A DNA stretch of 64,000 nucleotides from CAWIUB01 sp963839995 (GCA_963839995.1 CAWIXH010000016.1:62001-126000); one strand, 5' to 3'; numbered from the stretch's first letter, positions 29,304 through 37,723 are shown. Made by a program: numbers and translations. The notes: generated by a model not told the origin, from the sequence alone.

Positions 29304-30101
29304 GTGCACCTGCACGAACCCACCGAGTTCGACCTGATCAACTATTCCAGCTGGGATACCGCTACCCACGGTCCCGAGCCGATTCCCGACTGGGTTGTCA
29401 CCGAGCTGTCCGCCATGGACACCGAGTTGGGCATCCTTAAGTCTGGTAAGGAGGCCAACGTCCATCTATTGCAGCGGGCCGTCCCCAACGGACGCGAGAC
29501 GCTGCTGGCCGCCAAGCGCTACCGGCCCGCCGAGCGGCGGATGTTCCACCGCGACGCCGGCTACAGCGACGGGCGCCGGGTGCGGCGCAGCCGCGAGACC
29601 CGCGCGATGGCGCGGCGGACCGAATTCGGCCGCGAGCTGCTCGCTGGCCAATGGGCCGCCGCTGAGTTCGCCGCCCTCGACAGGCTCTGGCGGGCGGGCG
29701 CGCCGGTGCCTTACCCGGTCCAGCTCTCCGGCACCGAGCTACTCCTCGAATTCATCGGCGGCCCGGACGGTACGGCCGCGCCACGCCTGGCGCAGTGTCG
29801 CCCTCCTATGGCGGAGCTCGCGGATCTGTTCGCGCAATGCGTGGACGCCATGCGCGTTCTCGCCGGTGCGGGTTACGCGCACGGCGACCTGTCGGCCTTC
29901 AATCTGCTTGTACAGGGCGGCCGGCTGGTGGTGATCGATCTGCCGCAGGTCGTCGACATCGCCGCGAACCCCCGAGGACCCGAATACCTGCACCGCGACT
30001 GCGTGAACATCTGCACCTGGTTCAGGTCGCGAGGCTTGCGCACGGCCGAGTACGAGCACCTGTTCGGTGATCTGATGGCCGTGGCCGTGGCCAGCTGGTG
30101 A
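29304..30101 (+). CDS. RIO1-family protein serine kinase
   Basis: A 265-residue atypical protein kinase of the RIO family, found in archaea, eukaryotes and many actinobacteria; the bacterial substrate is unknown. The N-terminal EFDLINYSSWDTATHGPEP is typical of the actinobacterial group. A lysine-bearing LGILKSGKEANVHLL (about 48-62) and LAAKRYRP precede the catalytic loop GYAHGDLSAFNLLV (about 190-203) and the metal-binding VVIDLPQVVD, where DLPQ replaces DFG. All expected catalytic residues are present. It starts at a GTG behind a hairpin and a leader ORF. The DUF4032 kinase-like gene follows after 43 bp. Confidence 0.9.
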   Translation: MHLHEPTEFDLINYSSWDTATHGPEPIPDWVVTELSAMDTELGILKSGKEANVHLLQRAVPNGRETLLAAKRYRPAERRMFHRDAGYSDGRRVRRSRETRAMARRTEFGRELLAGQWAAAEFAALDRLWRAGAPVPYPVQLSGTELLLEFIGGPDGTAAPRLAQCRPPMAELADLFAQCVDAMRVLAGAGYAHGDLSAFNLLVQGGRLVVIDLPQVVDIAANPRGPEYLHRDCVNICTWFRSRGLRTAEYEHLFGDLMAVAVASW

Positions 30102-30129
30102 ACGCTACGTCGAGGCCCGGCTGTCCTCG

Positions 30130-30135
30130 TAGGCT
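30130..30135 (+). promoter_or_regulatory. Possible -10 element for leaderless transcription of the DUF4032 gene
   Basis: TAGGCT lies nine bases before the ATG at 30145, a spacing that would place the transcription start at or next to the start codon. No -35 of good quality is seen, and GGGAT just before the ATG could instead be a weak ribosome-binding site. Confidence 0.35.
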
Positions 30136-30144
30136 GGTCGGGAT

Positions 30145-31413
30145 ATGGCCGACTACACGCTCACGACGCTCGGGGTAGGCACCGAGCTTCTCGACCTGCC
30201 GTTCGGCCAGCCGCTCGAGGAGTGGGACGATCCACGTATCGTCCAGGTGCCGCGCGGCATCTCCCGCCACGTGGTGCGGTTCGTCCGCGTTCACGGCCAG
30301 ATCCTCGCCATCAAGGAGGCCACCGAGCGCTACGTGCTGCGCGAGCACCGACTGCTGCGCGAGCTGGCCGACCGATCGGTGCCGGTGGTTGACGCATTCG
30401 GGACAGTCACCGATCGGCGCACGGAGGATGGCGAAGAACTCGGGGGCCTGCTGATCACCCGCCACCTGCCGTTCTCGCTGCCCTACCGGTCACTGTTCAC
30501 CGGACGAGGCGTGCCCAACCTGCGCTCACGGTTGCTGGACTCGCTCGCCGAGCTGTTCGTCCGCATCCACCTCGCCGGGTTCTTCTGGGGCGACTGCTCG
30601 TTGTCGAACACGCTGTTCCGTCGCGATGCTGGCGCGCTCGCCGCCCACCTGGTCGATGCGGAAACCGGCGAGCTGCACGACCGGCTCTCCGACGGCCAGC
30701 GCAACTACGACATCACCATCGCCACCGAGAACATCGCCGGTGAGTTGCTCGACCTGCAGGCGGCGGGCAAGTCCGCCGACGACGTCGACCCCTTCGAGAC
30801 GGCCATGGCGCTCGAACCCCAGTACCAGAAACTGTGGGCCGAACTCGTCAGCGACGACACGTTCGCAAGCGACGAGAGCTACCGCATCGACCAGCGGATC
30901 AAACGTCTGCACGAGCTGGGTTTCGATGTATCCCAGCTGGAGATCCACTCCGTCGACGGGGGGCGCAAGCTGCATTTCGGTACCCACGTCGTCGAGCCCG
31001 GCCACCATCAGCGGCGCCTGTTCCGGCTCACCGGCCTGCAGGTGCAGGAGAACCAGGCGAGGGCCCTGCTGTCGGACCTGACGCGTTTCCGGGCGAAGTG
31101 GATCGAGGGCGCCGGCACCGACATACCCGAAGATCTGGCCGCCCGTCGATGGCTGGACGAGAAGTTCTACGGCACACTCGCGCTCGTCCCGCCGGCCCAG
31201 CGGCGCAAGCTGCCCGACGCCGAGCTGTTCCACGAGATCAACGAACACCGCTGGTTCCTGTCCGAGACGCAGGGCCACGACGTGGGCCGGGCAAGCGCTG
31301 TCGAGTCCTACGTCCACACCGTTCTCGCGTTCCTGCCCGATGCGAAGGTCGAGGTGCTCTCGGGCCCCGCCACCGACGAGCTTCCGGCGATCACCGATAG
31401 CGTTTCGCCGTGA
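30145..31413 (+). CDS. DUF4032 kinase-like protein
   Basis: A 422-residue protein with a lipopolysaccharide-kinase/aminoglycoside-kinase-like N-terminal half and a DUF4032 C-terminal half; the function is unknown. The N-terminal part has a putative ATP-site lysine (QILAIKEATERYVLREHRLL, about 51-70) and a catalytic-loop-like GFFWGDCSLSNTLFR (about 147-161). An acidic VDAETGEL stands where kinases have DFG. The C-terminal part (about 215-400) contains RIDQRIKRLHELGFDV and the DUF4032-typical TRFRAKWIEGAGTDIPEDLAARRWLDEKF. It follows the RIO kinase and its last codons overlap the MBL gene (GTGA). Confidence 0.85.
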   Translation: MADYTLTTLGVGTELLDLPFGQPLEEWDDPRIVQVPRGISRHVVRFVRVHGQILAIKEATERYVLREHRLLRELADRSVPVVDAFGTVTDRRTEDGEELGGLLITRHLPFSLPYRSLFTGRGVPNLRSRLLDSLAELFVRIHLAGFFWGDCSLSNTLFRRDAGALAAHLVDAETGELHDRLSDGQRNYDITIATENIAGELLDLQAAGKSADDVDPFETAMALEPQYQKLWAELVSDDTFASDESYRIDQRIKRLHELGFDVSQLEIHSVDGGRKLHFGTHVVEPGHHQRRLFRLTGLQVQENQARALLSDLTRFRAKWIEGAGTDIPEDLAARRWLDEKFYGTLALVPPAQRRKLPDAELFHEINEHRWFLSETQGHDVGRASAVESYVHTVLAFLPDAKVEVLSGPATDELPAITDSVSP

Positions 31414-32075
31414 CCGACTCCTACACCGGCCGGGTCGTGGTCGGCGGCCCGATGGATGTGCGCCGGCTGCCCGGCATGACCATCGTCAAGCTCGCGGTCG
31501 GCCTGATGGACAACAACGCCTATCTGGTGCGCTGTACCGCGAGCGGTGAAGGCCTGCTGATCGACGCCGCTGCCGAGCCTGACCGGCTGGCCGAGCTCGT
31601 CCGCTTCGAAGGGCCTCCCGTGTCCGCGATCCTCACCACGCACTGGCATGCCGACCACTGGCAGGCGCTGGCCGAGACCGCTGCCGACGCCGGGGCTGGG
31701 ATCTACGCGGGCGAGCAGGACGCCGATGCCTTGCCGGTGGCCGTCGACGAGCGGCTGCACCACGGCGACACGATCACTGTCGGCGAGCTGTCGCTCGACG
31801 TCATCGCGCTACGCGGCCATACGCCGGGGTCGGTGGCCGTGCTCTACCGCAACCCAGCTGGCTCACCGCATCTGTTCACCGGAGATTCGCTGTTCCCCGG
31901 CGGCGTCGGAAAGACCGACTCGCCTGCCGACTTCACCTCGCTGATCAACGACGTCGAGCGCCGGGTCTTCGACGTCCTGCCGGATGACACGTGGTTCTAC
32001 CCCGGCCATGGCGATGACTCGACGGTCGGCGCCGAGCGTCCTCACTTGGCCGAATGGCGTGCCCGCGGGTGGTAG
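31410..32075 (+). CDS. MBL-fold metallo-hydrolase
   Basis: A 221-residue metallo-beta-lactamase-fold hydrolase, probably glyoxalase II-like or acting on another thioester/ester; the substrate is unknown. The metal ligands are all visible: THWHADHWQ (about 76-84), RGHTPGSVAV (about 136-145), FTGDSLFPGG and the last FYPGHGDDS (about 199-207). The N-terminal NAYLVRC strand is typical. Its GTG overlaps the stop of the DUF4032 gene by four bases, so it is probably cotranslated with it. A decayed hydrolase remnant begins within 40 bp of its stop. Confidence 0.9.
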   Translation: MTDSYTGRVVVGGPMDVRRLPGMTIVKLAVGLMDNNAYLVRCTASGEGLLIDAAAEPDRLAELVRFEGPPVSAILTTHWHADHWQALAETAADAGAGIYAGEQDADALPVAVDERLHHGDTITVGELSLDVIALRGHTPGSVAVLYRNPAGSPHLFTGDSLFPGGVGKTDSPADFTSLINDVERRVFDVLPDDTWFYPGHGDDSTVGAERPHLAEWRARGW

Positions 32076-32113
32076 CGGACTTTTTGGCGGCGCGTTTTCC
32101 GGCCAGGGCGAAT

Positions 32114-32502
32114 AGCGGGGCGGTCGCCTACTTGCTCGCGCGGAGCAGCCGAGCCGGATTCACCGGCTGATTCTTGAAGACACCCCGCCGCCCTTCCCGA
32201 GAGACCGTGCCGTGCCTACCCGCCTCGAAGGGTCGCTGCCGTTCGACTGGGCGGCCGTGCCTGCCATCGCCAGCCAGCTCACCGAGCCCGACCCGGCTTG
32301 GTGGGATTGGCTCAGGGAGATCACCGCGGCGACTCTGCTTATCGCCGGCGGCCGAGCAGCCACATCCCGCAGGACAAGCTGAGAGACGTTGCCGGTCAGA
32401 TACCCGCGTGCTCGATAGTGACGATCCCCGTCGGGCCACCATGTACACGAGCTCGCACCGACGCAGTTCAATGCCGCGCTCACGCAGTTCCTCCGAACCT
32501 GA
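32114..32502 (+). pseudogene. Alpha/beta-hydrolase remnant with several frameshifts
   Basis: Three reading frames together spell the C-terminal half of an alpha/beta hydrolase. The pieces are SGAVAYLLAR (from 32114), then after a shift SRIHRLILEDTPPPFPRDR and PFDWAAVPAIASQLTEPDPA up to TAATLLIAGG (about 32345). After another shift at about 32350 comes SHIPQDKLRDVAGQIPACSI. After a third at about 32433 comes HHVHELAPTQFNAALTQFL ending at TGA 32500-32502, with the catalytic-type histidine context GHHVHE. The N-terminal half and nucleophile elbow are missing or unrecognisable. It is not related at visible level to the intact hydrolase gene at 32843-33739. Confidence 0.75.
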
Positions 32503-32842
32503 AACGCCTGGTGGAGACCGTCCCCCCGCTGCCGCACGGGCGAATGCCCGGCCACGGCCGCACGCCCTACGCGTTCACGTGAACGCGATCCCGGGCGTGT
32601 CGCGCGACGGATGCGCGACGGAAGAACGCCCACGCGCCGGCTTCATCGGACCTGTGGCGCTGGGACACCGATGTCGCCTTCCTACGCGCGACATTCAGTC
32701 CTGGGCGATGTCTGTGCTCGTGCTCGTGCAGGCTAAGCGCGGCTCGACCTACCCGCTAGCCGGCGCGGCCACGGTGACCGTCGGCCGACCTATTCGCAGG
32801 ACTTCGACTCGCTCGGGTTCCGACATCGGGCCCGCGCGTCGG
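32503..32842. other. Intergenic region, no gene recognised
   Basis: About 340 bases between the decayed hydrolase and the end of the convergent hydrolase gene. Short open frames exist on both strands (for example around TSDLWRWDTDVAFLRATF near 32645-32695), but none has a start, ribosome-binding site or recognisable family. It may contain more gene debris; I see no repeat or RNA element. Confidence 0.4.
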
Positions 32843-33739
32843 TCAGGAGGATCGCAAGCTGGCGGCGAGCAGGCCGTCCAGGATCTGCCCGAACGCCTCG
32901 ACGGCCATTGACAGGTGGCCCTCGCCGGGCCGTAGGTGCGTTTCGGCTCCGGGGATGGCGGACCCTAACCAACGGCCGTGGGCGAACGGGACCATCCGGT
33001 CCTGGTCGCCCTGCCAGACAGCAACCGGCCGCTCAATCGTCGTCAGGTCGAACCCCCACGGTGCAACGAACGCGAGGTCGTCGTCGCGCCAGCCGGCCAT
33101 CCCCGGGCGCACAGCGTCGCGCAGGGACGCGGCGAGCCAGTCAGCGAAGTCGCCGACCAATACGGCCGCGTCGGGCGGCGAGATCAGCTCGTGCAAAGCC
33201 GTGGTCACCCCCGGGCCGGTGATCTGCGCCAGCCCGGACGCGGCATCCAGGTAGCGCTCCAGGCTGTGCCAGCCAGCGGCCGCTGCGCCGAATTCGTCGA
33301 GGTTGTCTTGCCCCATACCGGCAAGCCAATCCAGGCCGCCCGCGTCGTACGGTGCTACCCCTGCAATCGTCGCCGCCGCCAGGCAGCGATCGGGCACCAG
33401 GGCGGCGCAGGCCAGTGCATGAGGCCCACCGCCTGACCAGCCGGCCGCCACGAACGTCCCGACGCCGAGCGAGTCCAGCACGGCGCCGACATCTGCCACC
33501 GCGTCGGCCACGGTGCGCCCGGGATACGGCGACGAGGAGCCGTAGCCCGGTCGCGAATAGGCGACGTAGCGCAGCCCGCGCTCGGCCGCTGCGGCGTGGA
33601 AAGGTTCGTACGGCAGCGCAGAGAACGGCGTGCCGTGGTGCAGCACGACCGTTCCCGCCGACCCATCGTCCGCGGCATACACCTGCAGGTGGCGGCCATC
33701 GGGCGTCTGCACGACGCGAGGCGTGGTCACGCCTGGCAT
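32843..33739 (-). CDS. Alpha/beta hydrolase
   Basis: A 298-residue alpha/beta-fold hydrolase of unknown substrate. The start ATG 33739 gives MPGVTTPRVVQTPDGRHLQVY. Features in order are the oxyanion-strand TVVLHHGTPFSALPYE, SRPGYGSSSPYPGRTVADAV, the nucleophile elbow AAGWSGGGPHALACA (Ser at about residue 100), the acid in VAVWQGDQDRMVPFAHG, and the histidine in RPGEGHLSMAVEAF (about 275). All three catalytic residues are present. It is transcribed divergently from the PH-domain pair with a 54-bp gap. Confidence 0.88.
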   Translation of the reverse strand: MPGVTTPRVVQTPDGRHLQVYAADDGSAGTVVLHHGTPFSALPYEPFHAAAAERGLRYVAYSRPGYGSSSPYPGRTVADAVADVGAVLDSLGVGTFVAAGWSGGGPHALACAALVPDRCLAAATIAGVAPYDAGGLDWLAGMGQDNLDEFGAAAAGWHSLERYLDAASGLAQITGPGVTTALHELISPPDAAVLVGDFADWLAASLRDAVRPGMAGWRDDDLAFVAPWGFDLTTIERPVAVWQGDQDRMVPFAHGRWLGSAIPGAETHLRPGEGHLSMAVEAFGQILDGLLAASLRSS

Positions 33740-33793
33740 CGTCCCATCGAAATGTCCTGGCCCGGGCGGCAGACGGCTGGCACCGTGGATGGC

Positions 33794-34294
33794 ATGACTC
33801 CGCAGACCGGCACGCTGAGGCTGCGCGAGCCGGCCAACCTGGTCGACCGCCGGGCGATCGGTGTCTGGGCGCTGCGTGCCGGGCTCGGCTGGCTGGCTGT
33901 GATCGCCGTCCAGGTTGTCGTGATCGCCGCGTCGGGCGGCGGCACCGTCAACTACCCACTGCTGGTGATGACCGTTGTACTGGCTCTCGCGCATGTCTCG
34001 GTCATGCCGGTGTGGCGGTACCGGGTGCACCGCTGGGAGGTCACGGCCGACGCGGTCTACACCCAGTCGGGCTGGCTGAACCAGGAACGCCGGATCGCGC
34101 CGATCTCGCGGATCCAGACGGTCGACAGCGAGCGCGGGCCGCTCTCCCAGCTGTTCGGCCTGGCCGAGGTCTCCGTCACCACCGCCTCGGCCGCCGGGCC
34201 GCTGAAGATTCATGGGTTGAGCCTTGGGACGGCGGAACGGCTCGTCCATCAGCTCACATCCCGGACCAGCGAATCGGGCGGGGACGCGACGTGA
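33794..34294 (+). CDS. PH-domain (bPH2/DUF304) membrane protein, YdbS-like
   Basis: A 166-residue protein with two membrane helices (about residues 27-50 and 58-78) and a C-terminal bacterial PH-like domain. YRVHRWEVTADAVYTQSGWLNQERRIAPISRIQTVD is typical of the YdbS family, and RGPLSQLFGLAEVSVTTASAAGP closes the domain. In Bacillus the ydbS/ydbT pair has been linked to resistance to a bacteriocin, but no general function is established. I start at ATG 33794; upstream frame is antisense to the hydrolase. The stop overlaps the GTG of the next gene (GTGA). Confidence 0.85.
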   Translation: MTPQTGTLRLREPANLVDRRAIGVWALRAGLGWLAVIAVQVVVIAASGGGTVNYPLLVMTVVLALAHVSVMPVWRYRVHRWEVTADAVYTQSGWLNQERRIAPISRIQTVDSERGPLSQLFGLAEVSVTTASAAGPLKIHGLSLGTAERLVHQLTSRTSESGGDAT

Positions 34295-35799
34295 CCCGCC
34301 CCGCCACCGCCACTCCCCCAGCGACCGGCCAAGCAACGCAGCAGTGGCGCCGGCTCGACACCCGCATGCTGCTCGTACACCCCGTCGTGGAACTCGTCCG
34401 TGCGATCCCCGCTCTGGTCGCGCTGCTCTTCGCCGGAAGCGGCAGCGGGCACGGCTCGCTGTGGGGCCTAGCTGGCACCGCCGTCGTCATCGCCATGGCG
34501 ATCAGCCGCTGGTTCACCACCCGGTACCGCATCACCAGCCAGCAGGTCGAGTTGCGGTATGGGCTGTTCCGAAGACGGACCGTTGCCGCTCCACTTGATC
34601 GAGTGCGGACCGTCGATGTGACTGCCCACGCCTTGCATCGTCTGCTCGGCCTGGCCAAGGTCGTGATCGGGACCGGAATCTCCGACCGCAAGGGGCACCA
34701 CCCGCTGACCTTGGACGGCCTGCGTACCGCACAGGCCAACCGGCTGCGCGCCGAGCTGTTGCACCGCGCGCCGGCTCGTTCGGCAGAGGCACCGAGCGCC
34801 CGGGAGCAGGCGATTCTTGGGCTGAATCCCCGCTGGATCCGCTATGCGCCGTTCACCCTGTCCGGGGCGGTCACCGCGCTCGCGATCGGCGGCTTCGCCT
34901 GGCGCATCCAGAACGAGACCCAGGCCGACCCCAACCAGATCGGCCTCGTGCACCCAATCCTGCGGCACCTGCACCGAGTCTCGCTGGCCGCCGCTGCCGG
35001 CGAGGTCGCACTCGCCGTGGCCGCGCTGATCGTCCTGGCCTCGATGGCCGGCTACCTGCTCGCGTTCTGGAACTTCCGGCTGACCCGGCACACCGGCGGA
35101 TCACTGCACATCACCCGCGGGCTGCTCACCGCCCGGGCGACCAGCATCGAGGAACGTCGCCTGCAGGGAGTCGAGCTGAGCGAACCGCTATTGCTGCGCA
35201 TGGTCGGCGGTGCCCGGGCGATTGCCATCGCGACAGGATTGCGGGTCGGCCGCGGTGCGGAACGCGGCGGGACGATGCTGGCCCCGCCGTGTCCGCGAGG
35301 CGAGGCCGCTCGGGTCGCTGCCGAGGTCCTCGGCACGGCCGAACCGATCCGCACCGTCGTACTGCGGCACGGCGAGCGGGCAGTGCTGCGCCGGTCCTCG
35401 CGGGCATTGGCTAGCGCGGCGATTCTTGCGTCGGCGCTCGGCGTCCTGGCGTGGTGGGACCTCGGTGGTCTGACCTGGCTGTGGGTGCTCGCGCTGCTGC
35501 CCTGCGCGCTGGCCCTCGCCGCCGACCGGGCGGGCAACCTGGGACATGCGCTGGTCGACGGCTACCTGGTGACCCAGTACGGCTCGCTGCTGCGCCGCCG
35601 CTGCGTCCTGTCGACGCAGGGCATCATCGGCTGGAACGTCCGAAGCTCGTACTTCCAGCGGCAGGCGGGTCTGGTGACGCTGACGGCGACGACCGCCGCG
35701 GGACGCCAGGCGTACCGCGTCTACGACCTGCCCGCCGACGACGCCCTGCGGCTGGCGGGCACCGCCGTCCCCGGCCTGCTGGACGAGTTCAGGATGTGA
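34291..35799 (+). CDS. PH-domain (bPH2/DUF304) membrane protein, YdbT-like
   Basis: A 502-residue partner of the preceding gene with tandem PH-like domains and several membrane helices. Helices are predicted around 35-65, 190-212, 235-262 and 375-415. Repeats of the domain signature are YRITSQQVELRYGLFRRRTVAAPLDRVRTVDV (about 82-113), FRLTRHTGGSLHITRGLLTARATSIEERRLQGVEL (about 263-297), and a third, GYLVTQYGSLLRRRCVLSTQ near the C-terminus. The GTG start overlaps the stop of the shorter protein, so the two are coupled and probably form one complex. Function unknown. Confidence 0.85.
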   Translation: MTRPATATPPATGQATQQWRRLDTRMLLVHPVVELVRAIPALVALLFAGSGSGHGSLWGLAGTAVVIAMAISRWFTTRYRITSQQVELRYGLFRRRTVAAPLDRVRTVDVTAHALHRLLGLAKVVIGTGISDRKGHHPLTLDGLRTAQANRLRAELLHRAPARSAEAPSAREQAILGLNPRWIRYAPFTLSGAVTALAIGGFAWRIQNETQADPNQIGLVHPILRHLHRVSLAAAAGEVALAVAALIVLASMAGYLLAFWNFRLTRHTGGSLHITRGLLTARATSIEERRLQGVELSEPLLLRMVGGARAIAIATGLRVGRGAERGGTMLAPPCPRGEAARVAAEVLGTAEPIRTVVLRHGERAVLRRSSRALASAAILASALGVLAWWDLGGLTWLWVLALLPCALALAADRAGNLGHALVDGYLVTQYGSLLRRRCVLSTQGIIGWNVRSSYFQRQAGLVTLTATTAAGRQAYRVYDLPADDALRLAGTAVPGLLDEFRM

Positions 35800-35804
35800 C
35801 CCAG

Positions 35805-36653
35805 TCAGGCCGGGCCGATCAGGATCCGCGGGTGGGCGGACGGGGTAAGCCACCTCATGATCGACACCAGGTCGGACTGCGGGATCGACACGCAGCCGGC
35901 CGTCGCGGAGCCGTTCGTCACGTGCAGGAAGAACGCGCTACCGGCACCACGGGTCACCGGATACCGGTTGTAGTCGATCACCACGGCGTAGCTGTAGACG
36001 TAGCCCGCGGTGTAGAGGTTCTCGCTCACCCCGGTGTCGAACGGGCAGGACAAGCACCGTTGATGGGTGTTGTAGAGCGGGGAGTTGTCATCGCTCACCC
36101 ACCAGTCGGCGGGCCCGGTCTGGAAGTACGGCAGCCCGGTGCCGGGGTCGCCGGCGCTGCCGAACGCTTGGGTGAGCGTGAAGCTGCCGATCGGTGTCGC
36201 CGACAAGCTTTCGCTGGGGTGCGCGGTGAGCCCCGCCGAGCCGAGGTGCGCCGCTATCGCCGACCCACGCTGCTGCCAGCCGTGGCTGGTCTTCTGCCAG
36301 GCCTGGACGATGCCGACGGTGCTCGCCGTCGAGGCGGCAGTCACCGTCACCACTTGGGTCGCGTCGCCGGTCGGATAGGACAGCGGCAACCTGGCCGCAC
36401 CCGCGCCAGCAGGCGTGGCCGGAGCGACCGTGTGTCGCTCCGGTTTCGCTGGCGGTGCCGATGACCGACGAACCGGAGCCGTCGACGATCGGTGGCTAGG
36501 TGCGGCCGGTTTGGCCGAGGTCGTAATGGGGCGCGGCGAGGGTGCAACGTGAGTGGCCACCGGGTGGGCGACGGAGGTGCATGCGGCGAGCAGCACGCCC
36601 ACGGACAGGCCAGCGGCCAGTCGCGTCAACGAGCGGGCTGACCGGGCGAGCAC
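35805..36653 (-). CDS. L,D-transpeptidase-like lipoprotein (paralog 1)
   Basis: A 282-residue exported protein with a lipoprotein signal (GLSVGVLLAAC, Cys at about residue 25), a Pro/Ser/Thr-rich wall-spanning linker (about 30-85), and a YkuD-type domain. The catalytic motif is FFLHVTNGSATAGCVSIPQ (His and Cys, about 240-258). Domain landmarks HPSESLSATPIGSFTLTQAFG-like and WWVSDDNSPLYNTHQ precede it. Such enzymes make 3-3 peptidoglycan cross-links or attach proteins to the wall. An extra CLSC pair (about residue 205) is shared with the neighbour. It converges with the PH-domain operon with a 5-bp gap and lies 12 bp downstream of its paralog. Confidence 0.88.
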   Translation of the reverse strand: MLARSARSLTRLAAGLSVGVLLAACTSVAHPVATHVAPSPRPITTSAKPAAPSHRSSTAPVRRSSAPPAKPERHTVAPATPAGAGAARLPLSYPTGDATQVVTVTAASTASTVGIVQAWQKTSHGWQQRGSAIAAHLGSAGLTAHPSESLSATPIGSFTLTQAFGSAGDPGTGLPYFQTGPADWWVSDDNSPLYNTHQRCLSCPFDTGVSENLYTAGYVYSYAVVIDYNRYPVTRGAGSAFFLHVTNGSATAGCVSIPQSDLVSIMRWLTPSAHPRILIGPA

Positions 36654-36665
36654 CCGACCAGGCTC

Positions 36666-37646
36666 TCATGCCACTCCGATGAGGATCCTCGGGTGCGCGG
36701 ACGGCGTGAGCCACCGCATGATCGGGACCAGGCTGCCCTCCGGGATCGCGACGCAACCCGCTGTCGCGGAGCCGTCCGTCACGTGCAGGAAGAACGCGCT
36801 GCCAGCGCCGCGCATCACGGGAAACCGGTTGTAGTCGATCACCACCGCGTAGGTGTAGACGTAGCCGGCGCCGTAGAGATTCTCGCTGACGCCGGTGTCG
36901 AAGCCGCACGCGCTGCACCGCTGGTGGGTGTTGTACAGCGCCGAGCCGGTGTCGCTGACCCACCAGTCGGTCCACCCGGTCTGGAAGTACGGCAATCCAG
37001 TGCCTGGGTTGGCGGCCCGGCCGAACGCCTGGGTCAGCGTGAAGCTGCCGATCGGCGTCGCGGACAGGCTCTCGCTCGGATGACTCGTCAACCCTTGCGA
37101 TCCGACGTGCGCCGGGATCGCCGCGCCGTGTTTGAGCCAGCCGCCGCCAGGTGCGCGGTCCCAGGCCTGGACGGTCGCCGTCGTGCTGCCATTCCAGCTC
37201 GCCACCACGGTGATCACCCTGCTGGCGGTGCCCGTCGCGTAGCCCAGTGGTAGTGCCTGGCCGCGGACGGGGGCGGGCGCCGGCTTCGGCGTCGGCCCGG
37301 CGGGCACCAGCGGCTTGGTCACGGCCGACGGCCTCGTCGGCGCCGGTGGCTGGACGGGACGCACGGGCGCGGGCGGGTGCGTCGTCGGGTGTCGTGTCGC
37401 CGAGGGCTCGGGGTGCGTCGTCGCCACAGCCCGCGGCTTGCTGGCTGGCACGCTCGTCGTGGGCGCGCCGCCGACGATGGCAGCGGGTGTCTCGCTCGCC
37501 GCTGCCGTGCCTGGCGCCGGGAGGGGCGGGGACGAGTCGTCGGCGGACGAGCGTGGCTGGGCCGCCGCCACGCTGATGACCAGCGCCGCCGCAACTCCGA
37601 CGGAGACGATCATGCCACCCGTCACCAGCCCGGACCGCTTGCTCAC
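36666..37646 (-). CDS. L,D-transpeptidase-like protein (paralog 2)
   Basis: A 326-residue paralog of the downstream gene; the catalytic domains are near-identical over long stretches (HPSESLSATPIGSF, FDTGVSENLY, RGAGSAFFLHV, GSATAGCV). The N-terminus differs: a plain signal-anchor or signal peptide (GMIVSVGVAAALVISVAAA) with no lipobox cysteine, then a longer Pro/Thr-rich linker (about 30-145). The catalytic Cys is in HVTDGSATAGCVAIPEG and the extra pair is CSAC. Adjacent duplication with different anchoring suggests two locations in the envelope. The 12-bp spacing implies one transcript. Confidence 0.88.
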   Translation of the reverse strand: MSKRSGLVTGGMIVSVGVAAALVISVAAAQPRSSADDSSPPLPAPGTAAASETPAAIVGGAPTTSVPASKPRAVATTHPEPSATRHPTTHPPAPVRPVQPPAPTRPSAVTKPLVPAGPTPKPAPAPVRGQALPLGYATGTASRVITVVASWNGSTTATVQAWDRAPGGGWLKHGAAIPAHVGSQGLTSHPSESLSATPIGSFTLTQAFGRAANPGTGLPYFQTGWTDWWVSDTGSALYNTHQRCSACGFDTGVSENLYGAGYVYTYAVVIDYNRFPVMRGAGSAFFLHVTDGSATAGCVAIPEGSLVPIMRWLTPSAHPRILIGVA

Positions 37647-37723
37647 GGTGCCAGTGTGCCAGAAGTTATCTCTGTTGCCAGAGTGATCTGAGCGGCGGAG
37701 GACGATCTGCCAGGATGCCCGGC

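Noticed and set aside
32503..32842. Possible second gene relic (reading around TSDLWRWDTDVAFLR)
   Set aside because: No coherent frame or recognisable family on either strand; left as unexplained intergenic DNA.
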